From the NCBI GenBank assembly GCA_905187655.1, contig CAJJIV010000048.1, positions 1 through 7,634 of the forward strand: DNA of 7,634 nt, written 5' to 3'. Below the pieces are notes generated by a model. That model worked only from the letters and a program-made list of their open reading frames with translations. It was not told where the DNA came from and made no database searches. Within the stretch, counting starts at the first letter, position 1, and each line of letters begins with the position of its first letter. The position numbers and the translations under genes are program-made. Source of the DNA: an uncultured Eubacteriales bacterium (lineage in GTDB: Bacteria > Bacillota > Clostridia > Christensenellales > UBA1242). Positions 1 through 6,150 of the stretch are shown here, one piece after another.

Positions 1-14
1 AAAATTTTATTATA

Positions 15-1214
15 TTATTTCTTTAACAATTTTTGACAAAACTTTTCAAGTTCCTTTCGGCCCATAAGTTTTGGAACTGGATATAGCGGGTTCCCTTCCT
101 TATCTGCCTTTTGTGCAATATCAGGAATGTCTTCAGCCTTAAGTTCTTCAACAAACTCAGGAATGTTCATCTTTTTTTCAAGGTCCACAACAAAAGTAAT
201 AAAGTTGTCACTAGCAAGAAAATCACTTTCGTTCCCACTAGAGATACCCGTTGCCCTAGCCAACTTAGCCAATCGTTTTTCGGCGTGTTTCCCATACTCA
301 ACCAAAAGTTTAGGCAAAATTATAGCATTAGCAAGACCATGCTGAATCCCATATTTTCCGCCAAGTGCGTGTGCAATAGAATGACTATAACCAACGTAAG
401 ACCTAGTAAAAGCAACCCCCGCATAATAAGAAGCCTTAAGCATACCCTGCCTTGCCTCAAAATCGCTTCCATCTACATAGGCCCTTAAAAGATATTTTTT
501 TATTAACACAACTGCCCGCTCACTCATAGCACGTGTTTTTTTAGTAGTACTGCCACCAATATACGCTTCAACGGCATGTGTTAAAGCATCAAGTCCGGTA
601 TAAGCCGTTATATGCTTAGGCAACCCCAAAGTCACCGAAGCATCTAAACATGCATACTCAGGAATTAAACAAGGGTCATTAATAGGATACTTAAAGTGCG
701 TTTCATCATCAGTAATAACCGCTGCAACCGTAGTTTCACTTCCTGTCCCTGCCGTAGTAGGAATTGCAATAAGAGTGTTCAACTTCTTTCTAATTTTCAA
801 AAGCCCCTTCATTTTTCTTACCGGCAAATTAGGCCTAACCGCCCTTGCATCAATAATTTTTGCACAGTCCATAACTGAACCGCCACCAAACGCAATAATA
901 AGTTTTGCACCACAACCGATATAAGTTTTAAGCCCTTCTTCTATCATATTAATTGTAGGATTAGGAAGAACATCATCAAAAACGGTAAGTTTGCAAACCT
1001 TAGATATCATATCTTCTAAGTTTTTAGTTAAGCCAAGCCCTCTAATAGACTTATCGGTAACAAGCAAAACAGAATCAACTTTTTTATCCTTAATTACATC
1101 AACAATTTTATCTTGACCCTCTAAAATAATTGGTTCTCTAAAATTTAACAACGGCATAACCGCCCTAAAAACTCCCTGATATACCCTTGCATAAGCCTTT
1201 CTTAAAAAATTCAT
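15..1214 (-). CDS. Iron-containing alcohol dehydrogenase (group III ADH family)
   Basis: This is a 399-aa NAD(P)-dependent, metal-dependent alcohol/aldehyde oxidoreductase of the Fe-ADH family, presumably cytosolic. The N-terminal nucleotide-binding half carries the GGGSVMDCAK signature (about residues 110-119) and IPTTAGTGSE (151-160). The C-terminal helical half supplies the expected metal ligands: D209 and H213 in GLDALTHAVEAY, then H278 and H292, 14 residues apart as in FucO. Length is normal for the family. I chose the ATG at 1214 because GAGG (1223-1226) lies 8 nt upstream of it; the in-frame TTG at 1220 would leave only 2 nt. The first 25 residues form a basic, aromatic N-terminal extension (YARVYQGVFRAVMPLL) before the catalytic fold. 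It has its own promoter and follows the acyltransferase gene by about 120 bp. The substrate cannot be told from sequence: butanol, lactaldehyde, propanediol or longer-chain alcohol dehydrogenases all share these motifs. The stop lies 14 bp from the window edge, so no terminator is visible. Confidence 0.93.
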   Translation of the reverse strand: MNFLRKAYARVYQGVFRAVMPLLNFREPIILEGQDKIVDVIKDKKVDSVLLVTDKSIRGLGLTKNLEDMISKVCKLTVFDDVLPNPTINMIEEGLKTYIGCGAKLIIAFGGGSVMDCAKIIDARAVRPNLPVRKMKGLLKIRKKLNTLIAIPTTAGTGSETTVAAVITDDETHFKYPINDPCLIPEYACLDASVTLGLPKHITAYTGLDALTHAVEAYIGGSTTKKTRAMSERAVVLIKKYLLRAYVDGSDFEARQGMLKASYYAGVAFTRSYVGYSHSIAHALGGKYGIQHGLANAIILPKLLVEYGKHAEKRLAKLARATGISSGNESDFLASDNFITFVVDLEKKMNIPEFVEELKAEDIPDIAQKADKEGNPLYPVPKLMGRKELEKFCQKLLKK

Positions 1215-1270
1215 ATACAAATCCTCATTAGTATTATGTTGTAAATTTTATTTATTATTTAGCAATTACT

Positions 1271-1299
1271 ATTATAATTATATCAATTAATTTAGTAAA
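1271..1299 (-). promoter_or_regulatory. Putative promoter of the alcohol dehydrogenase gene
   Basis: On the minus strand, TTTACT (1294-1299) and a perfect TATAAT (1271-1276) are separated by 17 nt. Transcription would begin near 1264, giving a leader of about 50 nt before the ATG at 1214. A second overlapping TATAAT lies 5 nt upstream. The region is AT-rich, so chance matches are possible. No clear terminator for the preceding acyltransferase gene is visible, so read-through is also possible. Confidence 0.5.
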
Positions 1300-1332
1300 C
1301 TAATTTTCTTAATTAAGTTAACAAATAAGCAC

Positions 1333-2139
1333 TTATTGAAGCACCACTTCTTTTTCTTCTTCCTTTTTAATTTCAGGGAAGACCATTTCTTTGCCATAAA
1401 CTTGCCTATACCTTTCTTTAAGCGCATTATACGAAGACTCTCTTAAATAAACTATATTATCTTTACTTGTGGCATTAGGGTCAGCATAAATAGGGTCTAA
1501 AATTTCAATAGTGGCTTTTCGTTTTTCAATTCCGTCTTTATCAAATTTCCCTGTCTTTTTAAAATAAATAAACATAGGAACAATTGGCACATTGTTTTTA
1601 ACCGCCATATGAAAAGCCCCATTCATAAATGGCCTTACCTTTTCGTAGTACAACCAAAGCGAAGCCTCTGGGTAAAACATAACAAAAGTCTTTTTTCGCT
1701 TTAAAAGCATAGAGCCAGCCTTCCAAAAATTTTTTTGCGCATCTAAATTAGATGTAAGCGGAAGAGTGCCCCACGACCTAAGTAAATCACCAAGCGGATT
1801 ATCAAAATTATTAAAATCTCCAATAGTAACATAAAGATGTCTTTTGTTAAGTGCACACATACCAGCAACACAATCCAGCGGATGCACATGATTTACAATT
1901 GCAACAGCATTATTAACACCTTTAATTTTTTCTCTGCCCTTAACTTTAAGCCCCATACCAAAAAATGCAACTGGTGTTCTAAGCAACCAAAGAACACACC
2001 TAATTAAACAATGCCCAATTCTATAAAAAAAGTTATTATGAATATATTTATAGTTACCATCAACCTTTTTCATTTTAGAATAATCAACCGGTTTAGCATG
2101 TTCATGAAAATCGCCCTTCTTGTTCAAGCGATTCAACAT
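1333..2139 (-). CDS. PlsC-family acyltransferase (1-acyl-sn-glycerol-3-phosphate acyltransferase-like)
   Basis: Probable lysophosphatidate acyltransferase, moving an acyl chain onto 1-acyl-glycerol-3-phosphate to make phosphatidate at the inner face of the membrane. The 268-aa frame contains the catalytic H-X4-D motif (H84-D89 in NHVHPLD), a block II-like GTLPLTSNLDA (125-135), the block III variant YPEAS (156-160, usually FPEGT) and the VPIVPMFI strand (184-191). A hydrophobic stretch at about 45-62 (CLIRCVLWLLRTPVAFF) precedes the active site. The C-terminus is charged (EIKKEEEKE). The Gly-to-Ala change in block III is unusual but conservative. The ATG at 2139 has no Shine-Dalgarno sequence. 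A better start (ATG at 2170 after AAGGGAAG) lies in a different frame and overlaps this one, so the true N-terminus is doubtful; see the 2102-2170 entry. The exact substrate is inferred from the family only. Confidence 0.85.
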   Translation of the reverse strand: MLNRLNKKGDFHEHAKPVDYSKMKKVDGNYKYIHNNFFYRIGHCLIRCVLWLLRTPVAFFGMGLKVKGREKIKGVNNAVAIVNHVHPLDCVAGMCALNKRHLYVTIGDFNNFDNPLGDLLRSWGTLPLTSNLDAQKNFWKAGSMLLKRKKTFVMFYPEASLWLYYEKVRPFMNGAFHMAVKNNVPIVPMFIYFKKTGKFDKDGIEKRKATIEILDPIYADPNATSKDNIVYLRESSYNALKERYRQVYGKEMVFPEIKKEEEKEVVLQ

Positions 2140-2170
2140 TTTGCAAAATCTGTTTCTTTGTTATTTTCAT
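2102..2170 (-). other. Overlapping 22-codon reading frame: likely frameshifted 5' end of the acyltransferase gene, or a leader peptide
   Basis: An ATG at 2170 follows AAGGG (2176-2180) with a 5-nt spacer and lies about 50 nt downstream of a good promoter. It encodes MKITKKQILQNV followed by ESLEQEGRFS and stops at TGA (2102-2104), inside the annotated acyltransferase frame. Removing one T from the T4 run at 2107-2110 (minus strand) joins it to the acyltransferase frame as ...EQEGRFHEHAKPVDY, giving a 278-aa protein. The joined product reads as a natural amphipathic N-terminus, whereas the start at 2139 lacks a ribosome binding site. I therefore favour a 1-nt frameshift (mutation or sequencing error). 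A translated leader peptide coupled to the downstream start is the alternative. Confidence 0.5.
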
Positions 2171-2225
2171 TTCTTCCCTTATAATATAATTAAAAATCGA
2201 CTTGTTAGTATTTTTTCCTAAGTTT

Positions 2226-2254
2226 AGTATAAATAAAATATCGCAAATAATCAA
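2226..2254 (-). promoter_or_regulatory. Promoter of the acyltransferase gene
   Basis: On the minus strand, TTGATT (2249-2254) and TATACT (2226-2231) are separated by exactly 17 nt, a good vegetative sigma-70/sigma-A type pair. Predicted transcription start is near 2219, giving a leader of about 50 nt to the ATG at 2170 that has a Shine-Dalgarno, or about 80 nt to the ATG at 2139. Confidence 0.6.
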
Positions 2255-2336
2255 ATATTTAAACCCAGATTCTCTCTATTATTTGTTTAGCATTCTCTAC
2301 AGCAAATTCTTTTTGCCCTACCGCCAAAATAATAAT

Positions 2337-2368
2337 AAAAAACACCTACTTAAAAATAAGTAAGTGTT
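2337..2368 (-). terminator. Rho-independent terminator of mscL
   Basis: The minus-strand transcript folds into a 12-bp stem (2341-2352 with 2357-2368, one U-G pair) closed by a 4-nt loop and followed by UUUUAUUAUU. Flanking A/U bases can lengthen the stem to 14 bp. It begins 17 nt after the mscL stop codon and separates mscL from the acyltransferase promoter. Confidence 0.85.
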
Positions 2369-2384
2369 TTAAAATTACAAAATA

Positions 2385-3119
2385 TTAATTATTGCTATCA
2401 GATTTAATAGAAATATTTTGTGTTGCGCCTGCATTCATTTGAAGCAATGTTCTAATGTCTTTCAAAATATCTTCCTGACTTTCAAATGCTGGCTTGCTTG
2501 GCTCTTCACTAGCTTTAACTTCTTCTGCTTTTTGCGCTTCAGCTTCTTCTTTGGCTTTCTTTTCAGCATTAAACTTCTCTACTGCTTCAGAATAAGAAAT
2601 ACCTTCCTTCTTTGCAAGAGCCTTAATTGCCTTTTTCTCTTCTCTTCTAGCTTTGCTATTTTGTTTTTCAATTGTCTGTGCCATAAGTTTTGCTTGCATC
2701 ATAGTACGCAAAATAACAAAAAGAACAAAAGCAATAATCAAAAACTCAATTACAGCAGTAATAAATGCACCCCAGTCAATGTAAATACTCTTTGAAAGGT
2801 CAATTTTACCTTCTGCATCATAGGCAACCTTTAAAAAGGTATATGCTTTTTCAAGACCGCTTTTCCCATCGCTATTGCCAATACTTAGCAACAAATTAAT
2901 AAGTGGCATAATAATTTTGTCAGTAAGTGCCTTAACAATAGAACTAAACGCAGCACCAATAATAACACCAACAGCCATATCAACAATATTACCACGGCTT
3001 ATAAATTTTTTAAAATCCGCAAAAAAATTAGATACTTTTTTGCCAAGTTTTTTACCGCCTGAAACAAGCTTGTTCTCTTTCTTTTTAGCTGATTCAGCTA
3101 CAACTTCTTGTCCCTCCAT
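2385..3119 (-). CDS. mscL: Large-conductance mechanosensitive channel MscL with extended N-terminus and cytoplasmic linker
   Basis: Pore protein that opens under membrane tension to release solutes during hypo-osmotic shock; the family forms homopentamers in the cytoplasmic membrane. The N-terminal amphipathic helix and first transmembrane segment are unmistakable (FKKFISRGNIVDMAVGVIIG, about 36-55, on to about 80). The extracellular loop spans about 81-114 and the second transmembrane segment about 115-140. The protein is 244 aa against the usual 120-150. About 30 lysine-rich residues precede the first helix. A highly charged Lys/Glu/Ala linker of about 70 residues (145-213) separates the second transmembrane segment from a recognisable C-terminal bundle helix (SQEDILKDIRTLLQ, 214-227). 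The ATG at 3119 is supported by AGGAGGAAA (3124-3130 core) with normal spacing. It is a monocistronic unit with its own promoter and terminator. The IS3 remnant lies just upstream on the other strand but leaves the promoter intact. Confidence 0.95.
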   Translation of the reverse strand: MEGQEVVAESAKKKENKLVSGGKKLGKKVSNFFADFKKFISRGNIVDMAVGVIIGAAFSSIVKALTDKIIMPLINLLLSIGNSDGKSGLEKAYTFLKVAYDAEGKIDLSKSIYIDWGAFITAVIEFLIIAFVLFVILRTMMQAKLMAQTIEKQNSKARREEKKAIKALAKKEGISYSEAVEKFNAEKKAKEEAEAQKAEEVKASEEPSKPAFESQEDILKDIRTLLQMNAGATQNISIKSDSNN

Positions 3120-3145
3120 AATTTCCTCCTTTTATAATAAACATT

Positions 3146-3173
3146 ATTATATATACTTTTAATCAGAATTCAA
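3146..3173 (-). promoter_or_regulatory. Promoter of mscL
   Basis: On the minus strand, TTGAAT (3168-3173) and TATAAT (3146-3151) are separated by 16 nt. Predicted start is near 3139, about 20 nt before the ATG, with the strong AGGAGG site in between. Confidence 0.65.
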
Positions 3174-3238
3174 GCAAAAACAAAAAATAATTCATAAATT
3201 TTTCATCTATTACTAATGTACACTCATCACCGCTGTAG

Positions 3239-3388
3239 AAAAAATTAGATAATCAAGTTAAACAAGACTTAATTGCTGAAAACCAAAAACTTAAAGAAAG
3301 ATTAGAACAATTAGAAATGGAGAATGAGTACCTAAAAAAATTAGATGCCTTAGTTCGGAAAAGGCTTCAAAACCAAAAGAAAAAGTAA
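3239..3388 (+). pseudogene. Truncated orfA of the IS3-family element (C-terminal leucine-zipper part)
   Basis: The frame opens after a TAG at 3236-3238 and has no start codon at its 5' end. It encodes KKLDNQVKQDLIAENQKLK followed by ERLEQLEMENEYLKKLDALV and ends in QNQKKK-stop at 3386-3388. The heptad leucines and the ENEYLKKLDALV signature are typical of the C-terminal coiled coil of IS3 OrfA, which multimerises the transposase. The N-terminal helix-turn-helix that recognises the IS ends is absent, and no alternative frame upstream continues it. Confidence 0.8.
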
Positions 3389-4224
3389 TCATCATTTCTG
3401 AACTAAGGCATAAATACAAATTAGATAAACTTTTAAAACTTGCAAATATCCCTAGAAGCACTTTCTACTACCATACAACTAATCTAACAAAAGACAAATA
3501 TATTGTTGAAAAACAAGAAATTCTTAACATTTTTAATGAGAATAAATCAAGATATGGTTATCGTAGAATTTTGCTTGAATTAAGGAATTTAGGTTACACA
3601 ATTAATCACAAAACAGTCTTAAAACTAATGAAATCACTTCATATTCAAGGCAAACAACAAAAAAATAAATATAAGTCATACAAAGGCGAAGTTGGTAGAA
3701 TTGCTCCAAATATAATAAATAGAGATTTTGTAGCAAATGCACCATTTCAAAAATTAACAACAGATGTAACAGAATTTGCTGTCTGCGATGAAAAAGTCTA
3801 TCTCTCTCCAATTCTAGATATGTATAACAATGAAATTGTTTCTTATTCAATTTCAACTAGTCCAAATTTTAACCAAACCAGAGAGATGTTAGATGGACTA
3901 ATAAGTAAATTACCAACCAATTTAAAACCAATTTTACACTCAGACCAAGGTTGGCAATACCAAATGAAAGAATATCAAAGAATATTAAAAGAAAATAAGA
4001 TTACTCAAAGTATGTCAAGGAAAGGCAACTGCTTAGATAATAGCGTAATGGAAAACTTCTTTGGAAGATTAAAAACAGAAATGTTCTTTGGAGAAAAGTT
4101 TGAAAGTGTTAACACTTTCATTGACAAACTAAAAGAATACATATATTATTACAACAACGAACGAATAATACTTAAATTAAAAATGAGTCCGGTAAAATAC
4201 CGAACTCAAAATATAGCAATTTAA
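3385..4224 (+). CDS. IS3-family transposase OrfB (DDE integrase domain)
   Basis: Catalytic subunit of the IS3-family transposase. The frame is open from 3328 and has no ATG, GTG or TTG before the TTG at 3571, so like other IS3 orfB genes it is probably made by -1 frameshifting from orfA. I take 3385 as the entry because a shift at GAAAAAG (3379-3385) gives the natural join QKKK-VIIISELRHKYKLDKL. It shows the HTH_21-like region (IPRSTFYYH; YGYRRILLELRNLGY) and then the rve core. The catalytic residues are D (3763-3765, LTTDVTEF), D (3943-3945, LHSDQGWQY) and E (4051-4053, NSVMENFFGRLK), with the D-35-E spacing and the K seven residues after E intact. The C-terminal YYNNERIILKLKMSPVKYR is also normal. 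The enzyme core looks sound, but truncated orfA leaves it without an evident start or promoter, so expression is doubtful. Confidence 0.85.
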   Translation, partial: VIIISELRHKYKLDKLLKLANIPRSTFYYHTTNLTKDKYIVEKQEILNIFNENKSRYGYRRILLELRNLGYTINHKTVLKLMKSLHIQGKQQKNKYKSYKGEVGRIAPNIINRDFVANAPFQKLTTDVTEFAVCDEKVYLSPILDMYNNEIVSYSISTSPNFNQTREMLDGLISKLPTNLKPILHSDQGWQYQMKEYQRILKENKITQSMSRKGNCLDNSVMENFFGRLKTEMFFGEKFESVNTFIDKLKEYIYYYNNERIILKLKMSPVKYRTQNIAI

Positions 4225-4239
4225 ATATTAAATTTTTGT

Positions 4240-4286
4240 CCAACTTTTGGGGTGCACCCCATTTTATTGGCTTTTTTTTTTTTTTT
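4240..4286 (+). terminator. Possible terminator formed at the IS right end
   Basis: On the plus strand the perfect palindrome GGGGTGCACCCC (4249-4260), flanked by CCAA (4240-4243) and TTGG (4267-4270), can form a hairpin with an internal loop. It is followed after one C by a run of 15 T (4272-4286). This would stop transcription leaving the transposase before it runs into the convergent lipoprotein gene. On the minus strand the same hairpin is not followed by a U run, so the lipoprotein gene has no obvious terminator here. Confidence 0.4.
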
Positions 4287-4299
4287 ACATAAATTTAAC

Positions 4300-6054
4300 C
4301 TATGCCTTTGGAGAAGAAACGGTTATATAAGGATTTGCGTTGTTGGCATAGAATTTTATGAAATATGTTCCGTCTTTTGTAGGCTTCATATTCTCAACGA
4401 CATTTCCTTCTTCATCATACATTACAGGAGCATTGCTTCCACTTGTTGCGATTGTTCCTTCGGTTTTTGGAACAAGACTATATCCATTTTCACCAGTTAC
4501 CGCTGTTAAATCAACCTTAACCCAATAAGTTGAACTTGCAAACGCACCACATAGTGTTTCAGTGTCAACTTTTACTTCTTGTTCATAAATGTTGAGATAA
4601 ACATTTGGGTTGTATCTATCTACACCATCATATCTAAATACATAGTTGCCGGCATCTTTTCCACCAAAAGTTATTGTATAATTTGTAGAACTTATATAAG
4701 TATCAACACTTTGATAGTAAGTACACCCATATTTTGATGAATCTCCATTGCGAGTTATCGTTGCAGTAATTGTGTCGCCTTCAAAAATATCTCCTGTCAC
4801 AACAACATCTGCAAATGAAACATCTCCAGCGTTATTAACACATCTAGCACTGACATAAATTTTGTCTGTAGAAGTGCCTGTTTTTGCGTTGACAAAAGTA
4901 TATTTAGAGATACTTGCATATTTTGTCTCATCTTTTGGTGCGATATAATTTTCGGCTGAAGTCCCACTTATGGCATAAGAAATATTACAAGGAACATTAC
5001 CCGCTGAATGTTTGTTTACAAAAGTGACTGTCGGAGTGATTGTCAAATTATCACCATCAATAGCGTTTGAAGTTAATGATTTTAAACTACCGTTTGTTGT
5101 TCCGTCATAAGTTTTGTCTGCAACTGTCGCATCAACAACAAGTTGTAATTTTTCAATTGTTGCAGTGCAAGAGTCGCCCCAAGCATAGTTTACGGTTTGT
5201 TCTTCACTGTCTCCGATATATAAAACATATTCGTTAAATCTAAAATTTGCATCTTCGTTGCCGTCTTTGTAAACGCCTACATTTGCACCGTTTGCATCAA
5301 CGTAAATTTTAATGCTTTCGCCGGCAACTATGCCTTGTTCTGTTGTAAGCGCAGTTCTATCAAATCTACCATGACCGTCGTAAACTTTCGTCAAATTCAC
5401 ATTCACCAAAGGTTTTGGATTGATTGTGGCTTGTTTTGTTTCGTCGACTGGTGCAAAATAATTCTTTGCAAGGTCGCCTGTAAGAGCATACGAAATTGTT
5501 ACATCTTGTGGATCAACATCATATTCGTAAGCAACATCTTTACTTGCAAAAGTGCCGGTTGCCGTTACGCCCACTGAAACTTCATCGCCACCTACCAAAC
5601 CTGCAAGTGTGCCTGCTGTTACAGTAGCAGTATTGTTGCCATCATACTCCTTATCTTCGACGGTTGTTCCACTAATAGTTAGTTGTTTTTTGTTAATTGT
5701 ATAAATTTTTTCTAGTTTGCCAGCTTTATAAGTGTTTGTTTCAGCAGTTGATATTACAAGTTTATAATTTCCTGCATTTTTTGGTCCTTCTTCAAGTTTA
5801 ATTTCGCCAGCATACCATTCGATAGTCATTTCTCCATCACTATCCTTTGTAATTTGTGTTTCTGTTGGGTTTTCTACTGTTTGGCCATCATAAGTTTTGG
5901 TTAAAACATAAGCATTATCAAGTGTAATAACTGCTTCTGTCTTTGTGTCTTCTGGATCGTTTTTATTACCACCGCACGCTGTGAGCATAAACATTGCAGG
6001 AATCATCAAGCAAATTGCAAACATAAATGTTAATAAAGATCTTTTCTTTGTCAT
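4300..6054 (-). CDS. Secreted lipoprotein with tandem YDG/MBG-type repeats
   Basis: A 584-aa putative surface lipoprotein. The signal peptide has a basic start (MTKKR), a hydrophobic core and a lipobox LTAC at 24-27, so C27 would be acylated and the protein anchored outside the membrane. The rest is a chain of beta-rich repeats of the YDG/MBG kind found in Gram-positive surface proteins. Repeats are marked by KTYDG (53-57), KEYDG (135-139), KVYDG (223-227) and KTYDG (314-318), with a degenerate DKIYV (397-401). Typical repeat ends are KNAGNYKL (92-99), KNYFAPVDETKQATI (197-211), ENYIAPKDETKYASI (368-382) and KDAGNYVF (466-473). A distinct C-terminal region (about 500-584) contains GTYFIKFYANNANPY. 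No LPXTG motif or catalytic site is visible. The ATG at 6054 is preceded by AAGGAG with 6-nt spacing. Its upstream region carries four repeated half-sites next to a LuxR-type regulator gene. The role is probably adhesion, spacing or ligand binding at the cell surface, which is inference. Confidence 0.85.
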   Translation of the reverse strand: MTKKRSLLTFMFAICLMIPAMFMLTACGGNKNDPEDTKTEAVITLDNAYVLTKTYDGQTVENPTETQITKDSDGEMTIEWYAGEIKLEEGPKNAGNYKLVISTAETNTYKAGKLEKIYTINKKQLTISGTTVEDKEYDGNNTATVTAGTLAGLVGGDEVSVGVTATGTFASKDVAYEYDVDPQDVTISYALTGDLAKNYFAPVDETKQATINPKPLVNVNLTKVYDGHGRFDRTALTTEQGIVAGESIKIYVDANGANVGVYKDGNEDANFRFNEYVLYIGDSEEQTVNYAWGDSCTATIEKLQLVVDATVADKTYDGTTNGSLKSLTSNAIDGDNLTITPTVTFVNKHSAGNVPCNISYAISGTSAENYIAPKDETKYASISKYTFVNAKTGTSTDKIYVSARCVNNAGDVSFADVVVTGDIFEGDTITATITRNGDSSKYGCTYYQSVDTYISSTNYTITFGGKDAGNYVFRYDGVDRYNPNVYLNIYEQEVKVDTETLCGAFASSTYWVKVDLTAVTGENGYSLVPKTEGTIATSGSNAPVMYDEEGNVVENMKPTKDGTYFIKFYANNANPYITVSSPKA

Positions 6055-6114
6055 AATTTTCTCCTTTTTTCTTTTTTATTATCCAAAATAAAAATTACTT
6101 TAGATTACACTAAT

Positions 6115-6123
6115 ATTTTATCA
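6115..6123 (-). promoter_or_regulatory. Extended -10 promoter of the lipoprotein gene with a weak -35
   Basis: On the minus strand TGATAAAAT (TG at 6122-6123, -10 hexamer TAAAAT at 6115-6120) is the best promoter candidate, with a start near 6108 and a leader of about 54 nt. The hexamer 17 nt upstream is TAACAA (6138-6143), a poor -35. A strong extended -10 with a poor -35, and repeated elements just upstream, suits a promoter that needs an activator. An alternative -10 is TATGAT at 6120-6125. Confidence 0.4.
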
Positions 6124-6150
6124 TAGATTTTAAAGTTTTGTTATAAAAAA

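Larger units (their letters stand above)
3239..4256 (+). mobile_element. IS3-family insertion sequence, truncated at its left end
   Basis: The element shows the orfA/orfB organisation of IS3-family elements, with orfB in the -1 frame relative to orfA and a DDE transposase. The right end is present: TTGTCCAACTTTTGGGGTGCA (ending at 4256) has the usual IS3-type CA-3' terminus. Its reverse complement, which should mark the left end, does not occur upstream. Only the last 50 or so codons of orfA remain, so roughly the first half of orfA and the left terminal repeat have been lost. The left breakpoint lies at or shortly before 3239, between orfA and the mscL promoter. No target-site duplication can be identified. 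With one end missing the element should be immobile. Confidence 0.85.

Noticed and set aside
111..488. 125-codon plus-strand frame within the dehydrogenase gene
   Set aside because: Antisense to a gene with clear family motifs; it shows no recognisable domain and no start signals.
1280..1320. Inverted repeat AATTAGTTTACTAAATT as terminator of the acyltransferase gene
   Set aside because: The stem is pure weak A/T with a bulge, has almost no loop and is not followed by a U run on the minus strand; it overlaps the more convincing promoter of the dehydrogenase gene.
2418..2795. 125-codon plus-strand frame rich in Phe, Leu and Cys
   Set aside because: It is antisense to mscL; the composition is simply the complement of the Lys/Glu/Ala-rich linker codons, and no ribosome binding site precedes it.
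3571..4224. Transposase beginning at the TTG at 3571
   Set aside because: The TTG lies in the middle of the conserved YGYRRILLELR region. The orfB frame and its homology extend well upstream, so this start would cut off the N-terminal part of the domain.
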